A stretch of 64,000 nt of DNA from Halomonas sp. A40-4 (GCF_015767635.1 NZ_CP065230.1:310001-374000), one strand, 5' to 3'; positions 1 through 9,000 are shown, counted from the first letter of the stretch. A program made the numbers and translations. Notes: generated by a model from the sequence alone, not told the origin.

Positions 1-1517
1 AGGAAATGCAGGTTGCTATCAGTGCGATCAATGAACTGGTTGCAGAGGCCGGTAAGCCGCGCTGGGATTGGCAGCCGCCCGAAGAGAACATGGCGCTGAA
101 AGCGGCCATGGCCGACGCCTTCGAAGCCAAGGTCGGCGAGGCCTATCGAATTACCGATAAAATGGCGCGTCAGGATGCCCTTTCGGCCTTGAAAGACGAA
201 GCAGTCGACCAGCTTGCTGCTGCCGAAGGCGAAGAGACAGAAGGCAAGTTCAGCAAGGACGACGTCAAAGGTGCCTTCGCGGGTCTTGAAAAGCGTGTCG
301 TACGCTCTCGTGTTGTCAAGGGCGAGCCGCGTATTGACGGCCGTGACAATACCACGGTACGTCCGTTGGACATCGAGGTCGGTACGCTGCCCAAGACCCA
401 TGGTTCCGCTGTGTTTACTCGTGGTGAGACCCAGGCGATAGCCATTGCGACCCTGGGCACATTGCGCGATTCGCAGCTCATTGAGTCGTTGGAAGGCGAG
501 CGTAAAGACCGCTTTATGCTGCACTATAATTTCCCTCCCTACAGCGTCGGTGAAGCGGGCTTTTTCGGTGGACCGAAGCGCCGTGAAATCGGCCATGGTC
601 GCCTCGCTCGCCGGGGTGTACAGGCCATGCTGCCGGCTGAAGATGCGTTTCCCTATACCATTCGTGTGGTGTCGGAAATTACCGAGTCCAACGGCTCAAG
701 CTCGATGGCCTCAGTCTGCGGCTCGTCGCTGGCCCTGATGGACGCCGGTGTACCGCTCAAGGCGCCGGTGGCCGGTATTGCCATGGGTCTGGTGAAAGAC
801 GAAGACGGTTTTGCGGTATTGACCGATATCCTGGGTGACGAAGATCATCTTGGTGATATGGACTTCAAGGTGGCTGGTTCTGAAGAGGGCGTGACCGCCC
901 TGCAGATGGACATCAAGATCGAAGGTATCAACGAAGAGATCATGGAAACGGCCCTGCAGCAGGCTTTGAAAGCACGCCTGGGTATTCTTGAGCAGATGAA
1001 TGCCGTGATCGCCCAGAGCCGTGCCGAAGTGTCTGAAAATGCTCCGTCCATGGCGACGATCAAAATCGCGCCGGACAAGATCCGCGATGTGATCGGCAAG
1101 GGCGGCGCCACGATCCGCAAGATCTGCGAAGATACCGGCGCATCGGTCGATCTGGACGATGACGGCACCGTGCGTATCTACGCGGAAGATAAAGCCGCCG
1201 CGAAAAAAGCCATTGATACCGTGTTGGCCATTACGGCAGAAGCGGAAATCGGCAAGCTGTACATGGGTAAAGTGGTACGTATCGCCGACTTCGGGGCTTT
1301 CGTGAATATCATGCCAGGTACCGATGGTCTCGTGCATATTTCGCAAATTGTTCAGGAGCGGGTTAACAACGTCCGCGATTTCCTGAACGAAGGCGACGAT
1401 GTGCTCGTTAAAGTCCTCGATATTGATAACCGCAACCGGGTGAAGCTCTCGATCAAGGAGATCACCGAAGAAGAGAAGGCGGCCTTCGAAGCCGACGACG
1501 CGGAAATCGCTGATTAA
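1..1517 (+). CDS. pnp: Polyribonucleotide nucleotidyltransferase (PNPase), 3' part
   Basis: The C-terminal ~504 residues of PNPase, the phosphorolytic 3'-5' exoribonuclease of the RNA degradosome. The reading frame is open to the window edge, so the first RNase PH-like core lies outside; the family is about 700 residues long. Visible in order: the helical linker, the second RNase PH core (FTRGETQ, then [13 protein letters not shown] and [13 protein letters not shown], typical of the catalytic core), a KH domain around [15 protein letters not shown], and a C-terminal S1 domain ([18 protein letters not shown], then DGLVHISQI). It ends in an acidic tail. A GC-rich hairpin follows the stop. Identification is secure; only the start is missing. 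Confidence 0.97.
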   Translation, partial: EMQVAISAINELVAEAGKPRWDWQPPEENMALKAAMADAFEAKVGEAYRITDKMARQDALSALKDEAVDQLAAAEGEETEGKFSKDDVKGAFAGLEKRVVRSRVVKGEPRIDGRDNTTVRPLDIEVGTLPKTHGSAVFTRGETQAIAIATLGTLRDSQLIESLEGERKDRFMLHYNFPPYSVGEAGFFGGPKRREIGHGRLARRGVQAMLPAEDAFPYTIRVVSEITESNGSSSMASVCGSSLALMDAGVPLKAPVAGIAMGLVKDEDGFAVLTDILGDEDHLGDMDFKVAGSEEGVTALQMDIKIEGINEEIMETALQQALKARLGILEQMNAVIAQSRAEVSENAPSMATIKIAPDKIRDVIGKGGATIRKICEDTGASVDLDDDGTVRIYAEDKAAAKKAIDTVLAITAEAEIGKLYMGKVVRIADFGAFVNIMPGTDGLVHISQIVQERVNNVRDFLNEGDDVLVKVLDIDNRNRVKLSIKEITEEEKAAFEADDAEIAD

Positions 1518-1538
1518 TCCAGCGGCAGCGTCGACATC

Positions 1539-1571
1539 ACCGCCCTCGCAGCGTCTCGTTGCGGGGGCGGT
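1539..1571 (+). terminator. Probable pnp terminator hairpin
   Basis: A 12-bp stem (1539-1550 with 1560-1571, one G-T wobble) closes a 9-base loop 21 bases after the pnp stop. It is followed by TAGTGTTTGG rather than a clean T run, so termination may be incomplete and the next gene could be partly co-transcribed. Confidence 0.55.
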
Positions 1572-1602
1572 AGTGTTTGGGGGCTTAGGAAAGGAGCATG
1601 CG

Positions 1603-2772
1603 ATGGAACAGCAAATGGCGCCGCGTTGGTGGGCAGTGGTCGCCGTCATGATGGGGATTTTCCTGTTGGTAACTGCCGAGCAGTTACCGATTGGTCTGCT
1701 GCCGCAGGTGGCGTTTTCTATGGACGTTACCCCGGGCATGGCCGGCTTGATGGTGACAGTGCCTGGGGTCGTGGCGGCCTTTTCAGCGCCGCTTCTACCG
1801 GTCGCGGTGGGGCGTCTTGATCGCCGTATCATGTTGACATCACTGATGGGCGTTATGGTGGTCGGTAGCCTGCTGACGTCAATGGCCAGCAGCTTCGTAT
1901 TGCTATTGGCCTCTCGGGTGCTGGTAGGGCTCAGTATTGGCGGTTTCTGGGCGGTGGCAGGGAGTATTGCCCCGCGTCTGGTGCCCGAGGCCCAGGTTTC
2001 CAAAGCGATGACGGTGATCTTTGGTGGTGTCGCGGCGGCGTCGGTCCTTGGGGTCCCGCTAGGAACCCTGTTGGGCGAGTTCAGTAGCTGGCGGGTTGCC
2101 TTTGGGGCGCTGGGCGGGTTAAGCCTGTTAACAGCGATGGCGCTGTGGTATTGGCTGCCGCCATTGCCACCCAGCGAGCCGGTTCGTCTGAGGATACTGG
2201 CGCAACAGTTCAAGAACCGTGGGGTCAGGGTGGCCGTGCTGACCACCGGCTTGGTGGTGGTGGGGCACTTTGCGGCCTATACCTTTATCAGTCCCGTCCT
2301 ACAGGACATCAGCGGTATTGCCCAGCGCCACGTAGGCAGCCTACTGCTGCTATACGGGGCGGCAGGCATCCTCGGCAACATCGCGGCAGGCATGTTCGCC
2401 GGGCGCCATCCTTACCGAGCGGTGCTGGCGATTCCCAGTCTGCTGCTCCTTGTCGTGGCCAGCTTCCCGGTGCTGGGTGTGCAGCCAAGCAGTGGTGTGA
2501 TGCTGCTCATGGTATGGGGTGCGGTATTCGGCAGCGTCTCGGTGAGCATTCAAACCTGGATTTTGCGGACGGCGCCCAACACCGAAGCGGCTACCGCACT
2601 GATGGCCTTCACCTTTAATTTGTCCATTGGCTTTGGCGCCATGGTGGGCGGCCGCATTGTCGATGGCACCAGTCTGCCGGTCGCCATGTGGGCTGCCTCG
2701 GGATTGTTTTTACTGGGCACGCTGCTGGTATGGCTAACGCCGTCGCGGGTTGTGGGAGTGAAGCATCGCTGA
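1603..2772 (+). CDS. MFS transporter, drug/nucleoside exporter type (DHA1-like)
   Basis: A 389-residue inner-membrane protein with about 12 hydrophobic segments, of the AraJ/NepI/YdhP-like branch of the major facilitator superfamily. The cytoplasmic loop between helices 2 and 3 holds the MFS signature in the form GRLDRR. The start at 1603 is chosen because AAGGAG lies 6 bases upstream; an upstream GTG at 1573 in the same frame has no ribosome site and adds a non-hydrophobic stretch. It is a single gene between pnp and a convergent thiolase. The substrate cannot be read from the sequence; efflux of small organic molecules is the family norm. Confidence 0.85.
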   Translation: MEQQMAPRWWAVVAVMMGIFLLVTAEQLPIGLLPQVAFSMDVTPGMAGLMVTVPGVVAAFSAPLLPVAVGRLDRRIMLTSLMGVMVVGSLLTSMASSFVLLLASRVLVGLSIGGFWAVAGSIAPRLVPEAQVSKAMTVIFGGVAAASVLGVPLGTLLGEFSSWRVAFGALGGLSLLTAMALWYWLPPLPPSEPVRLRILAQQFKNRGVRVAVLTTGLVVVGHFAAYTFISPVLQDISGIAQRHVGSLLLLYGAAGILGNIAAGMFAGRHPYRAVLAIPSLLLLVVASFPVLGVQPSSGVMLLMVWGAVFGSVSVSIQTWILRTAPNTEAATALMAFTFNLSIGFGAMVGGRIVDGTSLPVAMWAASGLFLLGTLLVWLTPSRVVGVKHR

Positions 2773-2775
2773 GGC

Positions 2776-2805
2776 AAAAAAATGCCCCCGCTGATGCGGG
2801 GGCAT
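2776..2805 (-). terminator. Terminator of the thiolase gene, shared by the convergent MFS gene
   Basis: A perfect 10-bp stem ATGCCCCCGC / GCGGGGGCAT (2782-2791 and 2796-2805) with loop TGAT. On the minus strand it is followed by a run of T (the A run at 2776-2782), making a strong intrinsic terminator for the thiolase; on the plus strand it may still stop transcripts of the MFS gene, which ends at 2772. Confidence 0.85.
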
Positions 2806-2844
2806 GAGAGGCGATACGTCTGTCGCTTAGGCAATTCTCGCTAG

Positions 2845-4023
2845 CTAGCTTCGCTCAATTGCCAGCGCAACCCCCTGACCGCCGCCGATACACAGCGTCG
2901 CCAAGCCTTTTTTCGAGTCGCGGGCGATCATCTCGTGGAGCAGCGTCACGAAAACGCGGCAGCCGGAGGCGCCGATGGGGTGGCCCAGGGCAATTGCGCC
3001 GCCATTGACGTTGACCTTGTTGGTGTCCCAACCGAGTTCCTTGTTGACCGAAAGTGCCTGTGCAGCAAAGGCTTCGTTGGCTTCCACCAGATCCAGGTCG
3101 TCGAGGCTCCAACCGGCTTTCTCCAGACAGCGGCGGGTGGCCGGTGCCGGGCCGATACCCATGATTGCCGGGTCGACACCGGCATTGGCGTAACCGGCGA
3201 TCCGGGCGAGCGGCTCCAGGCCGAGCTGCTTGGCTTTTTCCGCCGAGCAGATCATCACCACCGCCGCGCCGTCGTTGAGCGCCGAGGCGTTGCCTGCTGT
3301 CACGGTGCCGTCTTTCTTGAACGCGGGGCGCATGCCGCCCAGTTTCTCGGCGGTGACTTCGCGTGGGTTTTCGTCGGTATCAAACACCATCGGGTCGCCT
3401 TTGCGCTGGGGAACTTCCACCGGCACGATCTGGCTTTTGAACCTGCCCTCTTTAATGGCGGCCGCGGCTTTCTGCTGCGACGCGGCGGCGAATTCATCCA
3501 TGGCTTCACGGGTAATGCCGTACTTCTCGGCCAGGTTTTCGGCGGTGATGCCCATATGGTAGTTGTTGAAGGCATCCCACAGGCCGTCATGCACCATGGA
3601 GTCAATCGCTTTCCAGTCACCCATGCGCTGTCCGTTGCGCGAGTTGGGCAGCACGTGGGGAGACGCCGACATGTTTTCCTGGCCACCGGCCAGAATCAGC
3701 TCGGCATCACCGCAGCGAATGGCCTGAGTGGCGAGGTGCAGGGCTTTAAGGCCCGAACCGCAGACCTTGTTGATGGTCATGGCCGGTACAGCCTCGGGAA
3801 GACCGGCCTTGATCGACGCCTGACGGGCAGGGTTTTGGCCCACACCGGCAGTTAGCACTTGACCGAGCAGGACTTCATCGACCTGGTCGGCGGCAACGCC
3901 CGTTGATGAAAGAATGTCTTTGATGACGAGTGCGCCCAGGTCACTCGCGGGAATACCGGCGAGAGACCCTCCAAAAGCGCCTACAGCGGTGCGGCGTGCC
4001 GCCACAATGACTACTTCTTGCAT
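2845..4023 (-). CDS. phaA/atoB: Acetyl-CoA C-acetyltransferase (biosynthetic thiolase)
   Basis: A 392-residue type II thiolase that condenses two acetyl-CoA to acetoacetyl-CoA, or the reverse. All three catalytic residues are present: Cys88 in NKVCGSG, His348 in GHPIGASG and Cys378 in CIGGGQG, the exact spacing of the PhaA/AtoB family. In halophiles of this group such enzymes supply polyhydroxybutyrate synthesis, but no phaB or phaC lies beside it, so a role in acetoacetate or short-chain fatty acid breakdown is equally possible. Monocistronic: the next upstream gene, panD, ends 185 bases away behind its own terminator. Confidence 0.93.
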   Translation of the reverse strand: MQEVVIVAARRTAVGAFGGSLAGIPASDLGALVIKDILSSTGVAADQVDEVLLGQVLTAGVGQNPARQASIKAGLPEAVPAMTINKVCGSGLKALHLATQAIRCGDAELILAGGQENMSASPHVLPNSRNGQRMGDWKAIDSMVHDGLWDAFNNYHMGITAENLAEKYGITREAMDEFAAASQQKAAAAIKEGRFKSQIVPVEVPQRKGDPMVFDTDENPREVTAEKLGGMRPAFKKDGTVTAGNASALNDGAAVVMICSAEKAKQLGLEPLARIAGYANAGVDPAIMGIGPAPATRRCLEKAGWSLDDLDLVEANEAFAAQALSVNKELGWDTNKVNVNGGAIALGHPIGASGCRVFVTLLHEMIARDSKKGLATLCIGGGQGVALAIERS

Positions 4024-4168
4024 AACAGACTCCTGGTCTAAGTAACGCCGTTGAAAAAACGCCAGCGTTTGTATTGAGCGTTGTTGTAACCGTTATCGTC
4101 TCAGCGAAGGTCTTGTCTCAGCATAGGGGAAGGATGTGGCTGGCGGCAATACGCTTTTTGATCCAAAT

Positions 4169-4193
4169 GAAAACGGGCCAACTTGTGGCCCGT
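4169..4193 (-). terminator. Terminator after panD
   Basis: On the minus strand an 8-bp stem (ACGGGCCA / TGGCCCGT, plus positions 4173-4180 and 4186-4193) is followed by TTTTC. It closes the folK-panBCD side of the cluster and separates it from the thiolase gene. Confidence 0.75.
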
Positions 4194-4208
4194 CAATCAT
4201 CGTTTCTG

Positions 4209-4589
4209 CTAGGCAAGCTGGACGGGAATCGCATTGCTGGTGTGGCTGACGTGGTTGCCTTCCTGAAGATACACCAGCGCGGGCTGATGGTTATCCAGCT
4301 CGGCTTCCGAGTAATGCGCATAGCTGCAGATGATGATGCGATGCCCCGGAGCGGCAAGATGGGCGGCGGCGCCGTTGATCGAGATCAATCGGGAGCCCTC
4401 TTCACCGCGGATGGCGTAAGTGGTGAAGCGTTCGCCATTTTCCACGTTATAGATCTGGATCTGTTCGTTCTCGCGGATGCCCGCCATGTCCAGCAGATCG
4501 CCGTCGATGGCACAGGAGCCTTCGTAGTTGAGTACCGCGTGGGTCACGCGGGCCATATGCAATTTGGCTTTGAGCATAATCGTGTGCAT
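4209..4589 (-). CDS. panD: Aspartate 1-decarboxylase proenzyme
   Basis: 126 residues, the normal length. It decarboxylates L-aspartate to beta-alanine, the second substrate of pantothenate synthetase. The self-cleavage site is intact: Gly24-Ser25 in YEGSCA, where Ser25 becomes the pyruvoyl cofactor; the downstream VNGAAAH-like stretch ([10 protein letters not shown]) is also typical. Last gene of the panB-panC-panD run, 21 bases behind panC, with TAGGAG before its ATG. Confidence 0.97.
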   Translation of the reverse strand: MHTIMLKAKLHMARVTHAVLNYEGSCAIDGDLLDMAGIRENEQIQIYNVENGERFTTYAIRGEEGSRLISINGAAAHLAAPGHRIIICSYAHYSEAELDNHQPALVYLQEGNHVSHTSNAIPVQLA

Positions 4590-4610
4590 GGAAACTCCTA
4601 GATAACAAAG

Positions 4611-5477
4611 CTAGCGGCCAGCGTCAGTTGCAGCCGGCAATTGGACGCTGAGGTTGTCGATAAGCCGAGCCGGGCCGAGATGGGCGGCGGCTAGCAGAAC
4701 GGCGTGGCGTGTCGAGGGGGTTACTGGGCCAAGCATGGTGTCACGCAGCTCCAGGTAGTCCGGCGTAAAACCCGCATCATACAGGGCCGTGTGACCTCCG
4801 TGTAGTACTCGTTCGACAGATTCGCCGCCCTCTAATGCATCGCGCAACTTGCAGAGGGTTTGGTAGAGCGCGGGGGCAATCGCCCGCTCCTCCTGGCTCA
4901 AATAACCGTTACGAGAGGACAACGCAAGTCCATCCTCAGCGCGCACAATGGGCACGCCGATAATCTCGATGGGCATGTGCAGGTCGCTGGCCAGCTTACG
5001 AATCACCGCAAGCTGCTGGTAGTCCTTTTGGCCAAAAAAGGCTACATCGGGCTGCACCAGGTTAAACAGCATGCTGACCACGGTCGAAACGCCGTCAAAG
5101 TGCCCAGGCCGGGAGCTGCCACACAGGCCTTCTCCCATCTCGGGCACATGCACACGGGTCTGGGCGGTTAAACCATTAGGGTACAGCGCGCTGATGGTCG
5201 GGCTGAACAGCACATCGCAGCCTGCCTCGGTCAGCTGTGCCTGGTCCGCCTCGAAGGTACGGGGGTAGGCGTCCAGGTCTTCGCCGGGGCCAAACTGCAT
5301 CGGGTTGACGAACAGACTGGCGACCACCACGTCGGCGTTCGCTCGGGCGCGGGCCACCAGGGCCAGGTGCCCGGCATGCAGGTTGCCCATGGTGGGTACC
5401 AGGGCAATCCGTTGGCCGCGTAATCGGTGCTCACGCAGCGTATGGCGTAGCTCGGAGATGTCTCGCAAAGTATGCAT
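4611..5477 (-). CDS. panC: Pantothenate synthetase (pantoate--beta-alanine ligase)
   Basis: ATP-dependent condensation of pantoate with beta-alanine. Class I synthetase-like nucleotidyl-transferase fold: PTMGNLHAGHLALV holds the HIGH-like ATP site, FFGQKDYQQL the pantoate site, and LSSRN the KMSKS-like loop. I place the start at the ATG at 5477 (288 residues), where homology to the family begins. In-frame ATGs at 5504 and 5531 would add 9 or 18 residues; the 5504 start has a weak GGGAA ahead of it and cannot be excluded. The frame begins right after the panB stop at 5535, so the two are surely co-transcribed. Confidence 0.95.
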   Translation of the reverse strand: MHTLRDISELRHTLREHRLRGQRIALVPTMGNLHAGHLALVARARANADVVVASLFVNPMQFGPGEDLDAYPRTFEADQAQLTEAGCDVLFSPTISALYPNGLTAQTRVHVPEMGEGLCGSSRPGHFDGVSTVVSMLFNLVQPDVAFFGQKDYQQLAVIRKLASDLHMPIEIIGVPIVRAEDGLALSSRNGYLSQEERAIAPALYQTLCKLRDALEGGESVERVLHGGHTALYDAGFTPDYLELRDTMLGPVTPSTRHAVLLAAAHLGPARLIDNLSVQLPAATDAGR

Positions 5478-5534
5478 AGCAGTCTTGTCGTCGTTCACGG
5501 GCATTGTGCTAATACGTTCCCATTGGAACATCGT

Positions 5535-6326
5535 TTAGAAGCAGTGTTCCGGCGCGGGGAACGTCCGGGTTTTGACCGCCTCGTGGTAGTGCTGAAACGC
5601 CGACTGAATGCTGTCAGCGTCGGTCATGAAATTTTTCACGAAGCGTGGCGTGCGGCCATGGGTAACGCCGAGAACGTCGTGCATCACCAGGATCTGGCCG
5701 TCGGTATCCGGACCAGCGCCAATACCGATCACCGGCACATCCAGCGCTTCCGTCACCGCCTTGCCCAGACTCGCGGGCACGCACTCCAGTAAAATGATCG
5801 ATGCGCCCGCCTCAACGAGGATTTTGGCATCATTAATGATCTGTTCTGCCTGGGCGGCTTCGCGGCCTTGTACCTTATAGCCGCCAAGTTGATAGACCGT
5901 CTGCGGTGTCAGCCCCAGATGCGCGCAGACAGGGACACCGCGGCGAGTCAGCTCGCGTATGCCGTCGGCCATCCAGGCTTCGCCCTCTACCTTGACGAGC
6001 TCGGCACCGGCGCGCATCAAGGCGGCGGCGTCTTCCAGCAAGCGCTCGGTGGTGGCATTGCTCATGAAGGGCAGGTCGACCATCAGCAGGCTATGGCCTT
6101 TGCCACGGGCCGTGCAGCGGGTGTGGTAACAGATGTCGTCAATGGTCACCGGCAGGGTGCTGTTATGGCCCTGCAGGACCATGCCCAGCGAATCGCCCAC
6201 CAATAACACGTCAATACCTGCGTGGCTGGCGGCGTGGGCAAAGGAGGCATCATAAGCGGTCAGGCAACTGAACGTCTCACCGGCGCGCTTGTGCGCCTGT
6301 AGCGTGCTCAGGGTGACGGTTTTCAT
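5535..6326 (-). CDS. panB: 3-methyl-2-oxobutanoate hydroxymethyltransferase (ketopantoate hydroxymethyltransferase)
   Basis: 263 residues. Transfers a hydroxymethyl group from methylene-tetrahydrofolate to alpha-ketoisovalerate, the first committed step of pantothenate synthesis. The TIM-barrel signature is clear: LTAYDASFA near the N terminus, LVGDSLGMVLQGH (metal-binding Asp), VCAHLGLTPQ and VIGIGAGPDTDGQ. First of panB-panC-panD. A folate enzyme (folK) lies just upstream, matching the folate dependence of this step and the Pseudomonas order pcnB-folK-panB-panC. Confidence 0.97.
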   Translation of the reverse strand: MKTVTLSTLQAHKRAGETFSCLTAYDASFAHAASHAGIDVLLVGDSLGMVLQGHNSTLPVTIDDICYHTRCTARGKGHSLLMVDLPFMSNATTERLLEDAAALMRAGAELVKVEGEAWMADGIRELTRRGVPVCAHLGLTPQTVYQLGGYKVQGREAAQAEQIINDAKILVEAGASIILLECVPASLGKAVTEALDVPVIGIGAGPDTDGQILVMHDVLGVTHGRTPRFVKNFMTDADSIQSAFQHYHEAVKTRTFPAPEHCF

Positions 6327-6461
6327 GGCGTGCTCTCATGTTTCTACGTGAGGCCGACGCGACATTGGCGTTCGGCCAGTGTTAACGCCGCCTGACGGCG
6401 GACGCTGAGTGGCGTAACCGGCAATTGTTACCTGAATGCGGCCTTGGTGTCGAGATTTGTG

Positions 6462-6968
6462 TCAGATGGCAGCAGTCGGGGTGACATCGGTATCCACGAG
6501 TCGGCGTATCGGTGCGCTATCGAGCTTGGCAAGCCAGTCGCCAAGTGGACGCTGATGAAGACTTAACCCGGGGGCTAGCTCGTAGAGCGGTACAAGGACA
6601 AAGGCGCGTACGTGCATATGCAAGTGGGGCAGCTTGAGGCGGGGGGTGTCGAGTGCTAACTGGTCATAAAGCAGCAGGTCTAGATCGAGGGTACGAGGCC
6701 CCCAGTGACGACGCCTCTGGCGGCGATGATGCTGTTCCAGTGCCTGCAGTTGGTCAAGGAGCGCAAGTGGCGACAGTGATGTTTGAAGCGCGGCGACGGC
6801 GTTAATAAAATCGGGTTGATCCTGGGGGCCCAGAGGGGGAGTGGCATACAGCGAAGAGGCACCGACCATGTCGCTTAGCGGTAGACGGGCAAGCTCGCCA
6901 AGCGCCTGGCGAATCTGGTCGGTGGGGTTATCCAGATTGCTTCCCAGGCCGATATAGGCAAACGACAT
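6462..6968 (-). CDS. folK: 2-amino-4-hydroxy-6-hydroxymethyldihydropteridine pyrophosphokinase (HPPK)
   Basis: 168 residues, folate biosynthesis. Transfers pyrophosphate from ATP to 6-hydroxymethyl-dihydropterin. N-terminal AYIGLGSNL is the family hallmark; FINAVAAL and RRRHWGPRTLDLDLLLYD carry the metal-binding Asp pair and arginines; PHLHMHVRAFVLVPL is the C-terminal HPPK motif. It starts 5 bases behind the pcnB stop, so it is in the same transcript as pcnB. Confidence 0.96.
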   Translation of the reverse strand: MSFAYIGLGSNLDNPTDQIRQALGELARLPLSDMVGASSLYATPPLGPQDQPDFINAVAALQTSLSPLALLDQLQALEQHHRRQRRRHWGPRTLDLDLLLYDQLALDTPRLKLPHLHMHVRAFVLVPLYELAPGLSLHQRPLGDWLAKLDSAPIRRLVDTDVTPTAAI

Positions 6969-6973
6969 GTGTG

Positions 6974-8359
6974 TTACTCTTCGCTTTTACGCGGTTTGCG
7001 TCGCCGTTTGCGGCGGCGGTCGCCCTGGCTGGCAGGATCGCCGCCCACCTTCTGCAATAGTCGGCGTTGATCGTGCTCGTCGCCAGTCTGGAAGGCGTTC
7101 CACCATTCGCCCAGCCCACTCGGGATTTCCCCTGCCTGTTCGCGCAGCAGCAGCAGGTCATAAGCGGCACGGAAGCGGGGGTGTTCGCGGGTCTGGAACG
7201 CTTTTTTACCCCGGCGCAGGGGTAAGCGCCCCTGAAGCTCCCAGATATCGCGCATCGGCATGCCAAAACGTTTGGGGATGGAGATGTGCTGTAGCTGTCG
7301 AGTCACGACCTGCTGAGCGGCCGCTTGTAGCGCGGGAATGGACGGCATGCCTTCACTTTCAAGCTCTGCCTGGCGGTGGGCAACCGGGGCCCATAAGAAC
7401 GCCGCCAGCAAGAAAGCGGGTGTAACGGGGCGGTCTTCGGCAATACGCTTGTCGGTGTTGGCAAGCGCCTTTTCAATCAAATCTTCTGCCCATGCCGCAT
7501 CCGCCATGGCTTCTTCGGCCTCGGGGAACAGCATGCCAAACAACCCATAATGGCTTAGCATCCTGAAGGTCACTAGTCCGTGACCCGACATGAAGAGCTT
7601 GAGCGCTTCATCGAACAGCCGTGCCGGGGGAATGCTCAACAGCAGCGGCGCCAGATCGTACATGGGCGTTTCGGTGTCGGCATCAATCGTAAAGCCGAGC
7701 TTGGCGGCAAACCGCACTGCCCGCAGCATGCGAACAGGATCCTCGCGGTAGCGCGTGGCGGGGTCTCCAATCAAGCGAAGCGTCCGCGCCTCAATATCCT
7801 TGGCCCCGTTGGCAAAGTCATGGATGGTGAAGTCGGCGATGTTGTAATACAGCGCATTCACGGTGAAATCGCGCCGCAGGGCATCTTCTTCGATATTGCC
7901 CCATACATTGTCACGCAGCAGAAGGCCGTCGTCAGATTGCTGGGCGATATGGTCGCCGTGCTCGTCCTGGGGTTTGCCGCGGAAGGTCGTGACCTCGATA
8001 ACTTCTCGACCAAAGCGCACGTGCACAATACGAAAACGTCGCCCGATCAGGCGCGAATTGCGAAAAAGATCGCGCACCTGCTCGGGTGTTGCATTGGTAG
8101 CAACGTCGAAATCCTTGGGCATCTTGCCAAGCAGGGCGTCGCGAATGCAGCCGCCCACCAGATAGGCCTCAAAACCGGCGCCATTGAGGCGGTACAGCAC
8201 CTTCAGGGCAGCATCACTGATCTGCTGACGAGAAACGGGGTGCTCGGAGCGAGGTATAATGCGTGGGCTAAGCGCGCCTGACGCGCCCTGTTGGGGTTCG
8301 AGCAGAGATTTCAATTGCTCTCCCGGACTGAGTAATAAACGGGTAAATCCTTTAAGCAT
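6974..8359 (-). CDS. pcnB: Poly(A) polymerase I
   Basis: 461 residues. Adds 3' poly(A) tails that mark RNA for decay. Nucleotidyltransferase core: LVGGCIRDALLG, then DFDVATNA with the catalytic Asp pair, and GRRFRIVHVRFG; the RNA-binding region follows, and the tail after residue 430 is basic (RRRKRRRKPRK), as in E. coli PcnB. No clear ribosome site precedes the ATG at 8359, but the N terminus fits the family (RIIPRSEHPVSRQQIS). It stands downstream of the cbrB gap exactly as in Pseudomonas. Confidence 0.95.
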   Translation of the reverse strand: MLKGFTRLLLSPGEQLKSLLEPQQGASGALSPRIIPRSEHPVSRQQISDAALKVLYRLNGAGFEAYLVGGCIRDALLGKMPKDFDVATNATPEQVRDLFRNSRLIGRRFRIVHVRFGREVIEVTTFRGKPQDEHGDHIAQQSDDGLLLRDNVWGNIEEDALRRDFTVNALYYNIADFTIHDFANGAKDIEARTLRLIGDPATRYREDPVRMLRAVRFAAKLGFTIDADTETPMYDLAPLLLSIPPARLFDEALKLFMSGHGLVTFRMLSHYGLFGMLFPEAEEAMADAAWAEDLIEKALANTDKRIAEDRPVTPAFLLAAFLWAPVAHRQAELESEGMPSIPALQAAAQQVVTRQLQHISIPKRFGMPMRDIWELQGRLPLRRGKKAFQTREHPRFRAAYDLLLLREQAGEIPSGLGEWWNAFQTGDEHDQRRLLQKVGGDPASQGDRRRKRRRKPRKSEE

Positions 8360-8420
8360 GCGGCGGAATCGACTCGCAGGATATCGAAAAAATGGCCCTA
8401 ATGTAAGCGACGAGTCGCTG

Positions 8421-8448
8421 AGTGTAGCCGACCGCTAGAGGCTTGCAA
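8421..8448 (-). promoter_or_regulatory. Candidate sigma-70 promoter for pcnB
   Basis: On the minus strand TTGCAA, a 16-base spacer, then TACACT, about 60 bases upstream of the pcnB ATG and downstream of the small-RNA terminator. A separate promoter is expected because that terminator intervenes; the match is only moderate. Confidence 0.4.
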
Positions 8449-8500
8449 AGCCTTGGCAGGGTTGTGGCATGAGCAAAACCGCTAAACGCAGACCGCTAAA

Positions 8501-8531
8501 CGCAGAAAGGGGAGGCTAATAAGGCCTCCCC
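8501..8531 (-). terminator. Intrinsic terminator of the CrcZ-like RNA
   Basis: GGGGAGGC / GCCTCCCC, an 8-bp all-perfect stem (8524-8531 with 8509-8516) and a 7-base loop, followed on the minus strand by TTTC. A 14-bp sequence (ccgctaaacgcaga) is tandemly repeated just beyond, at 8479-8492 and 8493-8506, overlapping the T tract. Confidence 0.75.
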
Positions 8532-8554
8532 TGTAAAAGCGACAATCAGCGTCC

Positions 8555-8972
8555 GTTGCTGCTGTTTTTCTTCATGATGGCACATCGCCCTGAATACGCA
8601 CCGCAGTCGGTAGGCGTGGCAATCACGTGGATTCCGACCGCCTCGTATTCAAAACAATAATCCAACCGCGAACTTTTCATCCCCCCGGCGAGTTGTTGTT
8701 GGGTCCGGGGTGTACACACTGACTACTGTTGTTCTTGTTAGGGCGCAGTCTTTCAGGTGTACGTCGCGTCCATTTTTGGGCACTTGCCGTATGTTGTTGT
8801 TGTGTCTAGCGCTTATTTTTCTTAGCGCAAGCAAGTAACGAGATACAAGCCTGTTGTTTTTGTTAGTACCGTTATCTCTGCCTGGCCGTGTTGTTTTTGT
8901 TTTGGCTCAGGTCTGGGCGGTGTCATGTTGTTTTTGTTGACGACTTACCGCGTTGCCCAGTTTGTTTTTCTT
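8555..8972 (-). repeat. Array of A-rich CA motifs (Hfq/Crc-type binding sites)
   Basis: Plus coordinates of the minus-strand motifs, in transcript order: 8961-8972 AAGAAAAACAAA; 8926-8938 AACAAAAACAACA; 8889-8903 AAAACAAAAACAACA; 8852-8864 AACAAAAACAACA; 8792-8804 CACAACAACAACA; 8727-8740 TAACAAGAACAACA; 8692-8700 AACAACAAC; and a weaker 8555-8573 copy. Spacing varies from 33 to about 65 bases and the intervening sequence is unrelated, so this is not a tandem or CRISPR repeat but recurrent selection for one short motif. Each is a run of three or four A-R-N triplets, the preference of the Hfq distal face. Confidence 0.85.
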
Positions 8973-8984
8973 ACCCAGTTATAT

Positions 8985-9000
8985 TGCACTCGCCGTGCCA
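8985..9000 (-). promoter_or_regulatory. Sigma-54 (RpoN) promoter of the CrcZ-like RNA
   Basis: TGGCACGGCGAGTGCA on the minus strand: the invariant GG and GC are separated by 10 bases as required, and 14 or more positions match TGGCACG-N4-TTGCW, with one departure at the first T of the -12 box. Transcription should begin near 8973-8976, directly before the first A-rich motif. Confidence 0.85.

Larger units (their letters stand above)
8501..8974 (-). ncRNA. crcZ-like: CrcZ-like small RNA, probable Hfq/Crc decoy
   Basis: Predicted ~470-nt RNA in the cbrB-pcnB gap, read in the same direction. Seen: a sigma-54 promoter at 8985-9000, a terminator at 8501-8531, no convincing reading frame, and about seven single-stranded-looking A-rich motifs of AAC/AAA triplets. 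Known: in Pseudomonas the ~400-nt CrcZ sits at the same place, is transcribed by sigma-54 with CbrB, and its AAnAAnAA motifs titrate Hfq/Crc from target mRNAs. Inferred: same role here. I could not compare nucleotide sequence with known CrcZ; the call rests on position, promoter, motif content and size. The 5' end is estimated from the promoter. Confidence 0.8.

Noticed and set aside
711..2246. 511-codon minus-strand frame opposite pnp and the MFS gene
   Set aside because: Spans two well-supported genes on the other strand and shows no domain; a product of GC-rich third positions.
2935..3855. 306-codon plus-strand frame opposite the thiolase
   Set aside because: Antisense shadow of a gene with all catalytic residues intact.
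8649..8834. 61-codon minus-strand frame inside the small-RNA region
   Set aside because: No ribosome site, unlike any known protein, and it runs through two A-rich motifs; it is a chance frame in the RNA.
8555..8972. Possible CRISPR or tandem repeat, because a short sequence recurs
   Set aside because: Units are 9-15 bases, spacing is irregular, and spacers are not of uniform length; protein-binding motifs explain it better.
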